From IMG/VR virus record IMGVR_UViG_3300008267_005566, positions 1 to 25,336 of that record: a stretch of DNA of 25,336 nucleotides. One strand, 5' to 3'. Below, one piece after another: positions 1 to 9,400 of this stretch. How positions within the stretch are numbered: position 1 is the first letter of the stretch; each line of letters starts with the position of its first letter. The position numbers and the translations under genes are program-made. Source of the DNA: a virus. The notes under the pieces were generated by a model. That model searched no databases, was not told the DNA's origin, and worked only from the letters and a program-made list of their open reading frames with translations.

Positions 1-20
1 TAATAATTATTTTTATTCAC

Positions 21-50
21 GGGGTAGCAGGTAAAACTGCTACCCCTTTT
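21..50 (+). terminator. Rho-independent terminator
   Basis: A perfect 10-bp stem (GGGGTAGCAG paired with CTGCTACCCC) encloses a 6-base loop (GTAAAA) and is followed by TTTT. It closes a transcription unit entering from the left, just before the gene at 65. Confidence 0.88.
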
Positions 51-64
51 AAGATAGGAAAGAA

Positions 65-754
65 ATGTCGCAACAAAAAATAATTGCGCAAATGGTAGGA
101 AGAAATGAAGCAAGTAAGTATCTTCCTAGAGTCTTAGAAAGACTAAAGAATCAAGTAGACGAAATAGTTTTCACTGACGATTGCTCAGATGACAACACGG
201 CAGACATAGCTTCAAACTTTGCTCACGTATACAAAACTCCAAAACCAATGTTTACCGTACATGAAGGTAGACTAAGAAAGTACGCCTGGTTAAATTTAGA
301 AAACCATGCTTCCGAAGGTGACTGGATCATTGCAATAGATTGTGATGAGATGCTGTACGATGCTTCAAATATTGAAGATATTAATATAAGAAAAGTTCTT
401 AACGCATCAGAAAAAGATGTAGTAAATGTTAGATTCTACCACATGTGGAATGAAACTCAGTACAGAGTAGATAAGCTTTGGACCCCAAATAACAGTACTA
501 GAATTTTTAGATACGCTTCAGGTGGAACATTTAGAGATAGAGCTTTGGCCTGCGGTGCAGAACCAACATATGTATTGGATTGGGTGAACCAAAGAAACTT
601 TTGGGTAAATTCAAATCTGGTAATGCAACATCTTGGATACATCAGAGATGAAGACAAGCAATCAAAATACCAGAGATATTCAAATCTTGACGGTGGTAAG
701 TTTCATAATTTAAATCATATTAATTCTATTGTATCAAGTACAAGCATCAATTGA
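65..754 (+). CDS. Glycosyltransferase family 2-like protein
   Basis: This 229-residue protein probably transfers a sugar from a nucleotide-sugar donor. The N-terminus has the GT-A layout: a short strand with NE near residue 14, then a region reading FTDDCSDDNT near residues 37-46 that matches the nucleotide-binding part of family 2 enzymes. An IAIDCDEM segment contains the metal-binding DxD-type motif (D92 and D94). It is short for the family, like other phage minimal glycosyltransferases. The ATG at 65 is preceded by AGGAAAG. It is the first gene after the terminator, and the next gene also looks like a glycosyltransferase, so the pair may modify phage DNA, virion proteins or host surface glycans. 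The substrate cannot be read from the sequence. Confidence 0.8.
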   Translation: MSQQKIIAQMVGRNEASKYLPRVLERLKNQVDEIVFTDDCSDDNTADIASNFAHVYKTPKPMFTVHEGRLRKYAWLNLENHASEGDWIIAIDCDEMLYDASNIEDINIRKVLNASEKDVVNVRFYHMWNETQYRVDKLWTPNNSTRIFRYASGGTFRDRALACGAEPTYVLDWVNQRNFWVNSNLVMQHLGYIRDEDKQSKYQRYSNLDGGKFHNLNHINSIVSSTSIN

Positions 755-767
755 GCTAACAAATTTA

Positions 768-1355
768 ATGAATAAGAAAGAAAAATTTGCATTCATTAAC
801 ATCTCTAAGTCTGCAATAGTTGCCTTAAATAAAAAGAATGAAAATAATATTCCTTCTAAATTTAACAAAGAAATTATTCGTTCTATAAATCTAACTGATA
901 AAAAAGTATTAAAGAACATACCATTATCTCTTGTTGAAGAAGTCGAGAATAAAAAACATTCTGGCATCGGCATGGTTAATGATGGAAGATTTTTTAGCCC
1001 AAACTTATTTGAATACTATTACGAAAATGATAAGTCTGTATATAATTCCATCTTTGAATTTTACATAAAGAATACATCTAATGTAATTGTTTCATTCCAT
1101 GATAAGAAAACAATATATAAATTTATGGGATTTAAAACAAATGTTATTAATGTTTCATTTAATAACTATTACAGTAGATTAGAAGAAACTTTTGAAAAGA
1201 TAGCTGCCTTTGAAGGAAAGGTAGACTATTGTCTTTTTGATTGTTCTTCTCTTGGACTGGCTTTGTCAAATTCAATTTGGAACAAATTAGATATGTCGAT
1301 TATAGATCTTGGTAAAACTATTAGTTATTCAAGAACATATAATACGGCGGAATGA
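768..1355 (+). CDS. GT-D-fold-like protein, possible glycosyltransferase
   Basis: A 195-residue protein. I place the start at ATG 768, 14 bases after the previous stop, rather than at an upstream TTG (729) inside the previous gene. The middle contains GIGMVNDGRFF (near residue 66), which resembles the G-D/N-G signature of GT-D-fold enzymes. The C-terminal part runs DYCLFDCSSLGLALS then DMSIIDLGKTI, resembling the end of GT-D domains where an Asp-rich DiG segment follows a Rossmann-like helix. This is recognition by pattern only. It sits directly behind a GT2-like gene, which supports a role in glycosylation. No signal peptide or membrane segment is visible. Confidence 0.5.
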   Translation: MNKKEKFAFINISKSAIVALNKKNENNIPSKFNKEIIRSINLTDKKVLKNIPLSLVEEVENKKHSGIGMVNDGRFFSPNLFEYYYENDKSVYNSIFEFYIKNTSNVIVSFHDKKTIYKFMGFKTNVINVSFNNYYSRLEETFEKIAAFEGKVDYCLFDCSSLGLALSNSIWNKLDMSIIDLGKTISYSRTYNTAE

Positions 1356-1356
1356 A

Positions 1357-2007
1357 ATGCATGGGAGCCGTAAAGATAAAGACGAAGATGATCTAGAATT
1401 TCTAAGAGATTTATTACTAGAAACTTCTTTGTCTATATCTGACATAGCTAAAGAACTTGGTTGGAGCGTCGCTACAGTTAATAAAAAGATTAATAATCTT
1501 GGTCTTACTTGGCTTAAAAACAGTAGAAAAAAAATGTCTAGAGGCCAAACAGCCTTAACTCTAGCGATGCAAAAACTTCTCCCTGGTGAAAAAGTAATTA
1601 ATGAATTCCATATAGGTGATAAATTAAAGCTAGATGTGTACTGTCAAAAGTATGCCATAGCTGCAGAGTATCATGGTAGACAACACTTTTATTACACCAG
1701 TAGATTCTTTGATTCAAAATATGATTTTGAAGAAGCTATAAAAAGAGATCAGAAAAAAGCTCAGTGGTGCAAAGATAATGGTATAGCTCTTATTGTTTTC
1801 CGATATAATGATAGTCTTACTGAGCAAGCTGTTTTTGACAGACTGCTTGAAGCAATTAGAACTAGCCCATATAAACCAAAGGAAAAGAATAAGAATGATT
1901 TTACTTCTAGTGAGATTTATAGAAGTATAAAGAAAAAGAATTCAGATTACAAAAAGAAACTATATAGATCGATAAAAGAAAAACGAGATGACGACAGAAA
2001 CAAGTGA
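1357..2007 (+). CDS. HTH plus PD-(D/E)XK-type endonuclease
   Basis: A 216-residue protein starting at ATG 1357 with GGCGGA upstream; a TTG at 1309 lies inside the previous gene and is less likely. Residues about 26-50 form a helix-turn-helix (SISDIAKELGWSVATVNKKI). A nuclease-like core follows with E83, LDVYC (D93) and AAEYHGRQHF (E104), then a predicted helix and IALIVFRYND (about 143-152). This order resembles the Vsr/Hef-like branch of the PD-(D/E)XK superfamily, found in homing and repair nucleases. The C-terminus is very basic. It overlaps the helicase gene by 20 bases, which suggests translational coupling. It could be a free-standing homing endonuclease or a recombination nuclease. Confidence 0.62.
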   Translation: MHGSRKDKDEDDLEFLRDLLLETSLSISDIAKELGWSVATVNKKINNLGLTWLKNSRKKMSRGQTALTLAMQKLLPGEKVINEFHIGDKLKLDVYCQKYAIAAEYHGRQHFYYTSRFFDSKYDFEEAIKRDQKKAQWCKDNGIALIVFRYNDSLTEQAVFDRLLEAIRTSPYKPKEKNKNDFTSSEIYRSIKKKNSDYKKKLYRSIKEKRDDDRNK

Positions 2008-3454
2008 GCAAGTAAAAGATAATATTCCTTTAGAGTATCAGATCTTTGCGCTGTCCCTTAGAAAAAAGGGAGCAATAGAATACTTTAAAGAGAATCTTCC
2101 TCAAGAAATTGTTGGATCAATTCATGGGGAAAAGGGTATAAATGAATTTTACTTGGCCTTGTTATCTTTTCAAGATGCTACTCAGTTAGATATTGTTGAT
2201 CCAATAGCTTTTAAGTCTTGGCTAGAAACAGATACCGATATATATGAAGCGTTAGGTGGCAATGCTGGCGTTAATGTAATGGTTGATCTTTTAATGGGCG
2301 TGGAACTATCCACAGAAGAATCTGTATCTGAACTTATAAAGTATAAAGCTAATAAAAGAAAACAGATAAACTATCTTCAAGAGCTTCAGTTTATCTTAAC
2401 CCAAAAGGGACAAAAGACCGAAGAAGATATAGCTAAGATACAAACTCTAACATCTGAAATTAGAGAGTTAGAAAATCAAATTAGATATAATCCATTAGAT
2501 AAAATTACAACAAGCGCAGACATAGCCAATAGAGTTGATTCTTTATTAGATATACCTAATTTTCTTCCAACTCAATTTAAAGCCTTAAATAGAGCTATGG
2601 GCTACACTGACAGCGGAGGGTTCTTTAGAGGCGCTGTACACGCTGTAATCGCTGCCTCAGGCAAGGGTAAGAGCACGTTCGTAAAGTGCTTATGTAACAA
2701 TTGGTTGGATAATGGCTATAGAGTTTTGTACGTAAACTTTGAAGAAGCAATTGGTCACTGGGAAAGAATTCTCATGACACAAATAATAGAAAAGAATGTT
2801 TATTTAGAATCATCAAAGTGGTCAGATGAAGAAAAGAATAAGCATTTAGAAACCTTTAAAGCAAAGTTAGCTGAATGGGGTGACCGTCTTATGGTTAGAC
2901 ATGACCCAGACACTCCGTACTTTGAAGACTTAGAATTTTGGTTAAGAGATATAATCGGGCACAATGTTAATATGCCGGACATAGTTATAATCGACACCAT
3001 CCAATCAATGTTTACTAGAGGAGCAGGCAAGGGTAAACCACGTTGGGGTGAGTTTGAAGAGATGATGGTGCGTTTAGAAAAGCTTGCTAGAGATATGAAT
3101 TGCGCATTAATAATTACTGCGCAAGAAAATGCAAATAGAATGAAAGAAAAACGTGAAGTTGTTCAACAGTCAGATACTGGTGGTTCGCTTGCTATTCAAC
3201 AAAAGTGTGCTGTAACCATATTCATTACAGAAAAAAGATTGGCGACTGATGATGAGACCGAAGATGAAAACATCATGCAGCTTCAAATACCAAAGAATAG
3301 AATTACAGGTTCTGCATTTATGTATGATCCGCCTTTGGTAAAATATGTAGACTACAAAAAAACATACGAAGATTATGATCCAGTTACAGATTCTTCTTAT
3401 ACATCATCTTCATCATTGTTAGACGAACTCTTAAGTGGAAAGGATTTTCATTAA
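1988..3454 (+). CDS. DnaB-like replicative helicase
   Basis: A 488-residue ATPase of the RecA/DnaB class that should unwind DNA at the phage replication fork. The N-terminal third is helical (about 1-170) and contains a charged, coiled-coil-like stretch near 110-165. The ATPase core has a Walker A motif, SGKGKST (residues 224-230), and a Walker B strand DIVIIDT (331-337). A segment near 373-400 (ALIITAQEN followed by DTGGS) matches the motif-3/4 region of DnaB-family helicases. The C-terminal tail is Ser- and acid-rich. It shares TAATG with the next gene. Primase and DnaE genes lie downstream, forming a coherent replication set. No separate helicase loader is recognised. Confidence 0.85.
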   Translation: MTTETSEQVKDNIPLEYQIFALSLRKKGAIEYFKENLPQEIVGSIHGEKGINEFYLALLSFQDATQLDIVDPIAFKSWLETDTDIYEALGGNAGVNVMVDLLMGVELSTEESVSELIKYKANKRKQINYLQELQFILTQKGQKTEEDIAKIQTLTSEIRELENQIRYNPLDKITTSADIANRVDSLLDIPNFLPTQFKALNRAMGYTDSGGFFRGAVHAVIAASGKGKSTFVKCLCNNWLDNGYRVLYVNFEEAIGHWERILMTQIIEKNVYLESSKWSDEEKNKHLETFKAKLAEWGDRLMVRHDPDTPYFEDLEFWLRDIIGHNVNMPDIVIIDTIQSMFTRGAGKGKPRWGEFEEMMVRLEKLARDMNCALIITAQENANRMKEKREVVQQSDTGGSLAIQQKCAVTIFITEKRLATDDETEDENIMQLQIPKNRITGSAFMYDPPLVKYVDYKKTYEDYDPVTDSSYTSSSSLLDELLSGKDFH

Positions 3455-4245
3455 TGTCAAAATTATCAATAGAAGCAATTAAAGATTTTCAGATGTGTGA
3501 AAGACTTTTTGATTATAGATATAAGCAAGAAGTCCCAGAGAAAATATACGCACGAGATATTCACACTGAAAAATTTGAATCAACGATTAAAAGTATTATG
3601 TACTTTTTCTTCTTTAAGAAACAGGGTGGAATCATACCCTCTTATGCATCGTTGTTAAACCGATGGGAAAAAATGTGGTTTCCAAAAAATACAAACTCGT
3701 ATGATATTGTAACTGAGCAGCACGAAACAGCTTATGGAAATACCGCTAGCTTAACATCTAAAGCTGCTGGTATATTGTTGGCGTTCCACGAAACATACGC
3801 AGAGTCGCCATATATACCCGTAGCAATAAGCGAAGAATATAATCTGCCAAAAAACAAATTAAATATAGAAGATACTTTTGATATTATCTTTTATAATAAT
3901 AAACAATATTTGGTAACAAAATTTATCTTTAATTATAAGTTCAGTAATCGTGATTTGTATAGAACAGATTTCTGCACGATGTATCAGGCCTATAAGAATA
4001 GACACCCTGAACGCATGGGCAATGTAAAGTTTGGTTTTATAGATCCACTTAGTCAGAGTCTTGCGTTTAATGAATTCCAAATAAGAAGCGAAGACATAGA
4101 TTATTATAATTATTGGTGCGACAAAATAGAAAAGACAGAAGTTTATATTCCTAAAAGAGGTTTAATACCTTATTGCAAGAAGTGCCCATTTGACGAACCA
4201 TGCTCCAACTGGAGTGAATGGAAGAAAGAAGGAAGTGTAAAATGA
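3454..4245 (+). CDS. Cas4/RecB-like Fe-S nuclease-family protein
   Basis: A 263-residue protein with the opening typical of Cas4/AddB-like nucleases: LSIEAIKDFQMCERLFDYRY (residues 4-23), with Cys15 in place. The C-terminus has CKKCPFDEPC, which with Cys15 gives the one-plus-three cysteine pattern that binds a 4Fe-4S cluster in this family. D143 is a plausible metal ligand, but the expected (D/E)xK position reads VTK (V154, T155, K156), so the catalytic acid appears replaced. It may be inactive, or may act as a structural or DNA-binding partner. Its ATG overlaps the helicase stop by one base, and its stop overlaps the next start (ATGA). A role in recombination or end processing is inferred. 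Confidence 0.7.
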   Translation: MSKLSIEAIKDFQMCERLFDYRYKQEVPEKIYARDIHTEKFESTIKSIMYFFFFKKQGGIIPSYASLLNRWEKMWFPKNTNSYDIVTEQHETAYGNTASLTSKAAGILLAFHETYAESPYIPVAISEEYNLPKNKLNIEDTFDIIFYNNKQYLVTKFIFNYKFSNRDLYRTDFCTMYQAYKNRHPERMGNVKFGFIDPLSQSLAFNEFQIRSEDIDYYNYWCDKIEKTEVYIPKRGLIPYCKKCPFDEPCSNWSEWKKEGSVK

Positions 4246-4931
4246 AGAAGAGCATATTAGACGATATCTTAATTGAAGAAAAGAACGCATCATTTCTTGG
4301 TGAAGAAAATAAAATTCTTGCACCCCTTCTTGATGAAATCAATTTGATAGTTGATGAGTCAATAAGATCTTTTGTTAGATCAATTCTTGTTAGAGGTGAA
4401 TCTTTTTGGGAAATTCCCTCAAGCTTTTCTGGCAAGTACCATCCAGCAGATGAGCATGGTCATGGTGGCAACGTACTTCATACAAAAAGAGTAATTAGAA
4501 TAGCCCATTACATGAGCGAGTCGTATGCTTTAACTCAAGAAGAAAAAGATATAGTTCTAGCTGCGTGTTTGTTACACGATCTATGTAAGGGCATCTACGA
4601 TGCCGATGGAAACAAACTAAAGTATGATCCAATGCATCCATATACAGTTGGAAAGTTTATATCATACTGTCAGGAGAAAGATAAAAAATTTGCTAGTGAA
4701 TCAGAATCATCTACTTTATTTTTATCTGAAGATATTGTTCAGTCTATACTTAGACTAGTTAGATGTCATTTGGGTCCTTGGTCGCCGGTACCAGAAACTT
4801 TTCCTATAACTTATTTAGATTATATTGTTCATCTATCTGATAATATAGCTTCTAAGCTTCACCTCATTATAGAAGACAGTGACTTAATTAATCCAAAATG
4901 GAGAAAAGATGGATCTGGAACAAAGAATTAA
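4242..4931 (+). CDS. HD-domain phosphohydrolase
   Basis: A 229-residue protein. I choose ATG 4242 because it overlaps the previous stop as ATGA and has AAGGAAG in front; an ATG at 4218 is 8 codons earlier. The HD signature is complete: H80 in NVLHTKRV, HD at 112-113 in LLHDLCKG, a later VRCHLGPW histidine, and HLSDNIAS supplying the last Asp. Such enzymes hydrolyse phosphate esters of nucleotides or cyclic nucleotides at a metal centre. In a phage replication operon, a dNTP or oligonucleotide phosphohydrolase role is plausible but not proven. The last 23 bases overlap a small coupled gene. Confidence 0.78.
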   Translation: MKKSILDDILIEEKNASFLGEENKILAPLLDEINLIVDESIRSFVRSILVRGESFWEIPSSFSGKYHPADEHGHGGNVLHTKRVIRIAHYMSESYALTQEEKDIVLAACLLHDLCKGIYDADGNKLKYDPMHPYTVGKFISYCQEKDKKFASESESSTLFLSEDIVQSILRLVRCHLGPWSPVPETFPITYLDYIVHLSDNIASKLHLIIEDSDLINPKWRKDGSGTKN

Positions 4932-5076
4932 GAAGAGATTCTTTCTTATAAAGAATATAGAAAAGATAATAGAAGAGTCTGTATACTACAGAAACAATTC
5001 TAAAAATATAGACATATCAACAAGACAAATTATTTGCAACATTTCGGATTTAGAAAACAAAAAAAAGATCTTATGA
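4909..5076 (+). CDS. Small coupled protein, 55 residues
   Basis: This gene fills what would otherwise be a gap. ATG 4909 is preceded by GGAG five bases upstream, and the frame reads 55 codons to TGA at 5074-5076. That stop overlaps the primase ATG as ATGA, the coupling style used across this operon. The protein begins MDLEQRIKKRFFLIKNIEK and is basic and helical at the N-terminus, with a C-terminal segment containing QIICNISDLENKKK. It has no recognised domain. Its position between an HD hydrolase and the primase suggests a replication accessory role (inference). Confidence 0.68.
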   Translation: MDLEQRIKKRFFLIKNIEKIIEESVYYRNNSKNIDISTRQIICNISDLENKKKIL

Positions 5077-6293
5077 AAATACCACAAGACAAAGACAAGT
5101 ACCTTAGTTCTTGGCACCTAGTTGAAACAGCTAGACATGTTCCAGCTCTATCTAGAATCATAAGAGATAAAGAGGGAGACAATCCTAAATTTGTATCTAT
5201 ATTCGATATAGATAAATATAGAAAACAGCATAATAATAATGGCTTGTATACTTCTGTTTGGCATTTTAACTCAGAGGATCTTGCAAAAGCTGTCAGATTA
5301 GGTTCGTTATATTTTGACCTAGATAATGAAGATCCAGAAAAAGCATATGAAGAATGTAAGACGCTTCATTCGTATCTCAAGCAGTACATACCCAGCAACG
5401 CTTTGTTGGTTTATTTTACTGGAAAAAAAGGTTTCCATATTGAGTGTGAAGCTATTGCACTCGGCATAAATCCTTCTAATAGTCTTCCAAATATATTTAG
5501 ATATATAGCTAATAAAATTAAAGACAAACTAAAAATAGAGTCTATAGATTTTAGCGTCTACGATCCAAGAAGAATGTGGAGACTAGCTGGAAGCATGCAT
5601 CAAGAAACTAAATTGTATAAGAATTTAATACCAGAAGAAATACTTTATTCTGATCTTAATACAATTAGAGCATATTGTAGCGAACCAAAAGAAAACGTAG
5701 TTGCGGATCAAGAATTTAATCTTAAAGCAAATGAATGGTTCAGAGAGTTTACTTATGACATGGAGATGGATAAGCATAGCTCTCCAGATTTTCTAAGCCA
5801 CTTTAACAAGTATGGTTCGGCAGCATTTAAGCAGCTGACACCGTTAGAAAAAGATTTTACTCCAGACCAATTACTAAAAGGCTGTAGTGCAATACGTAGA
5901 TTAATTGAACAGGCTAAAGAAAAAAAATACCTAGAACACGAAGCTAGATTATTTCTGTGTTCAATCCTAACTTACAACGAAGATTCTATAAAGTTTTTAT
6001 ATAGTATACTTGCGATGTGTGAAGATTTTAACTACGAAAAATCTACTAGTCATATTAATGACTGGATTAAAAGAAGACAATTAGGCATCGGTGGTAGACC
6101 ATACACTTGCGAAAGAGCAAACTCTGCTGGCGTAGGGTGTGGTGATTGTCACTTAGAAAAAAAGAAAAAATGGATAACTGTTGGCGATAAATATGTAGAA
6201 AGCGCAGAAGAGTTATCTCCATCGCCAATTAGATTCGCATACAAGACTAAAGGAGAAGATAAAAATGTCAAAACCAATTCAAGATCCAGATGA
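5073..6293 (+). CDS. Archaeo-eukaryotic-type (AEP) DNA primase
   Basis: A 406-residue protein that should make primers for the DnaE polymerase. I choose ATG 5073, which overlaps the preceding small gene as ATGA, over an upstream TTG at 5034. The primase core has LYFDLD (catalytic D82 and D84), FTGKKGFH (residues 115-122, with the conserved His) and YDPRRMWRLAGSMH (163-176), the three AEP motifs in order. The C-terminal half has cysteines in GCSAIRRL, LFLCSIL and YTCERANSAGVGCGDC, reminiscent of the metal-binding domain of large primase subunits. This is a single-chain arrangement. It overlaps the next gene by 29 bases. Confidence 0.83.
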   Translation: MKIPQDKDKYLSSWHLVETARHVPALSRIIRDKEGDNPKFVSIFDIDKYRKQHNNNGLYTSVWHFNSEDLAKAVRLGSLYFDLDNEDPEKAYEECKTLHSYLKQYIPSNALLVYFTGKKGFHIECEAIALGINPSNSLPNIFRYIANKIKDKLKIESIDFSVYDPRRMWRLAGSMHQETKLYKNLIPEEILYSDLNTIRAYCSEPKENVVADQEFNLKANEWFREFTYDMEMDKHSSPDFLSHFNKYGSAAFKQLTPLEKDFTPDQLLKGCSAIRRLIEQAKEKKYLEHEARLFLCSILTYNEDSIKFLYSILAMCEDFNYEKSTSHINDWIKRRQLGIGGRPYTCERANSAGVGCGDCHLEKKKKWITVGDKYVESAEELSPSPIRFAYKTKGEDKNVKTNSRSR

Positions 6294-6477
6294 TGTAATA
6301 GGAGTTTGCAGCGAGTGCAAATCAGATCAGCCTATGTCATACATGTACAATAGTCCATTTGCTCAAGGTGGCAAAGCAGTGCCATGTAAATATTGTGGCG
6401 GAGTAGTTGTAATAGTTTATCGAGAAGCTAGAGATGAATCCTTAAGAGACTCAGACAACAACAGAGGAATTAACTAA
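6265..6477 (+). CDS. Small zinc-ribbon protein
   Basis: A 70-residue protein with two CxxC knuckles: C15/C18 (VCSECK) and C41/C44 (PCKYCGG), the usual layout of a zinc ribbon. A strong AAGGAG site precedes the ATG, which lies inside the end of the primase gene. It is probably a nucleic-acid or protein contact module of the replication operon. The precise function is not recognisable. Confidence 0.72.
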   Translation: MSKPIQDPDDVIGVCSECKSDQPMSYMYNSPFAQGGKAVPCKYCGGVVVIVYREARDESLRDSDNNRGIN

Positions 6478-6484
6478 AAATACA

Positions 6485-9400
6485 ATGAAGAATTGGACGA
6501 ACCTACATAATCATACCGTGTTCTCTATGCTGGACGGACATGGTAGAGTAGAAGAATATTTAGAAAGAGCTAAGGCCCTTGGTATGACGGGGATAGCTAC
6601 AACTGACCATGGAAATATTCACTCATGGTTAGACTTCTACGATGCAGGTAAGGCCGTAGGCGTTAAGCCAATATTGGGATCTGAATTTTATCAAGCTAGA
6701 AAAACAAGATTTGATAGAGATGAAGAAGAAAGATCCGGCCCATCAAAAAACGAATGGGAACAAAGAGGACCATACCATATAACTATATTGGCCAAGAATA
6801 ATATTGGTTATCATAACATAATTAAAATGTCCTCTAGAGCTTTTACAGAAGGATATTACGTTAAGCCTAGATTGGATCATAATTTAATATCAGAGCACTC
6901 AGAGGGCGTAATAGTGCTGTCTGGGTGTCTGAACGGGGAAGTGTCACAAGCCCTGCTTAGAAACGATTACAACACGGCATTAAACCATGCTGCGACCATG
7001 CAGGCTATAGTCGGCAAAGAGAACTATTTTATTGAGGTTCAAAACCACGATTTAGAAGAACAGAAAAAAATAATACCAGATCTAATAAAGATAGCTAAGA
7101 CTATTGGGGCCAGAATAGTTCCTACTGGTGACTGCCACTACGTCCATCAGCACGATGCAAAAGCTCATGACATAATGTTGTGCGTTGCTACTAACTCAAA
7201 TATTAATACTCCTGATAGATTTTCTTTTTCTGGAGATAAATTCTATCTTCAATCATACGATGACATGGCTTCAGTATTTTCTGATGAGTGGTTGAAAAAT
7301 ACTATGCATGTAAATGACATGGTTGATTTAAATTTGAACTTGGGCGAAATTCACTTCCCAGATTTTCCTATACCTACCAATGAAAATTCAACCGAATATT
7401 TTGAAAGATTGGCTTGGGATGGATTGAAAAAAAGATATGGTAATCCACTACCTCAAGATATAATCGATAGAGCTAATCATGAAATCAAAGTAGTAAAAGA
7501 AATGGGATTCTCCGAATACTTCTTAGTTGTTTCTGATTTAGTTAAGTGGGCAAAAGACAATAGTATTAGAGTTGGCTGGGGTAGAGGTTCTGCGGCGGGC
7601 AGTGTTCTGTCGTACGCTTTTGATATTACAAACTTAGATCCAATTAGATTTGGTTTAATGTTTGAAAGATTTTTGGTTGAAGGAAGAAAGTCAATGCCAG
7701 ATATTGACTTAGACTTTGATGATAGACATAGAGATAAAGTTATAGAATATGCGAGAACTAAATATGGCGATGACAGAGTTGCTCACATATGTACATTTAA
7801 CAGAACTGGAGCTAGACAGTCCTTGCGCGACGCAGCTAGAGCTTTAGGATATGATTTTATATCTGGAGATAAGATAGCTAAGCTTGTTCCGCCTCCTGTC
7901 TTGGGCATATCAAAGAGTTTGTCAGAGTGTATGGAAGTCAGTGAGTTTAAAACTGAATATAGTTTAAATAGTGATTCAAAATTAATTGTTGACACAGCTG
8001 TTGGATTGGAGGGTCTAGTTCGTCAAACGGGCATACACGCTGCTGGAGTTGTTATTTCCAAAGGCCCACTAACAGACTATCTGCCCGTAATGCAAAAGGG
8101 CGTGGATGCTCCATTAGTAACTCAATGGGACATGGGAAGAGTAGAGCAGTGTGGCCTGTTAAAGATTGACTTCTTAGGTTTAAGAAACCTTGGTGTTATA
8201 GATTCTTGTTTGAAGCTTATAGAAAAGAATAAACAAGAAATTATTGATATAGAATTTATTCCTTTAGATGATCCAAGAACTTATGAAGAATTGTGTAGAG
8301 GTAATTCTGCTGGAGTGTTCCAATTAGAATCATCTGGAATGAGACAGTTGATGGTTCAGATGCAACCACAAAACATAGAAGACATAATGGCTCTAATATC
8401 ATTGTACAGACCAGGTCCTATGGGTTCTGGAATGGATAAATTATATATAGACAGAAAACATGGAAGATCAAAAATAGCATACGATCATCCTAAATTGGAA
8501 AAAGTACTAGGTCCATCGCTTGGCATCATGCTGTATCAAGAAGATGTTCTTGGTGTTTCTAGAGAATTGGCTGGCTTTACATCCGCTGAGGCTGATGACT
8601 TACGCAAGGCTATCGGCAAAAAGCAGATGGATAAAATTTCTTTATTTAGAAAAAAGTTTGTTGATGGATGTGTTAATACTTCAGATATATCTGAGGATAA
8701 AGCTAATAAAATTTATTCAGATATTGAATACTTTGGTGGCTATGGATTTAACAGAGCACATGCTGCAAGCTACGCCATGATTTCATACACTACAGCTTAT
8801 TTGAAGGCTAACTATACCGTTGAGTACATGGCTGCTTTAATGAGTTCAGTAGTAGGCAATAAAGATAAGCAAGCGTTGTATCTATCAGATTGTAGAAAAT
8901 TAAACGTAGAAGTTTTACCACCATCTGTTAACTACTCTGGAATAGATTTTGAAGTTGTTAATAAAGAATCAATAATTTTTGGTCTGTCAGCTATCGACGG
9001 CATTGGTGTGTCAATCGCTGATGCAATAGTTGAGTCAAGAGATTTAAATAGTCCTTATGTTTCTCTTCATGATTTCTATAGAAGATGTCATCCATCGGTT
9101 CTTAAAAAATCAACACTAGAAAACTTAGCTTTATCTGGCGCGTTAGATGAACTAGTTGGAGATCAAAATATAGAATTAAGTAGAAGAATAGAATTAGAAG
9201 TTCTTGAAAAAGAAAAAGAAAAGCTGGGCATCTACGTTACAAACCACCCGGTCTTGGGAATTTGGGATATATTAAAGAATCAAATCTCAAATGAGATCAT
9301 TGATCTTAATGAACTTCCTGGAGGATCTGCAGTTAAGGTAGGTGGGATTATTGTTTCTAACAAAAAGATGACAACTAAAAAAGGTCAAAAGATGTATAAG

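Noticed and set aside
8520-8780. 86-codon open frame inside dnaE
   Set aside because: It is a shadow frame within a strongly conserved polymerase region, with no ribosome site and an unlikely composition.
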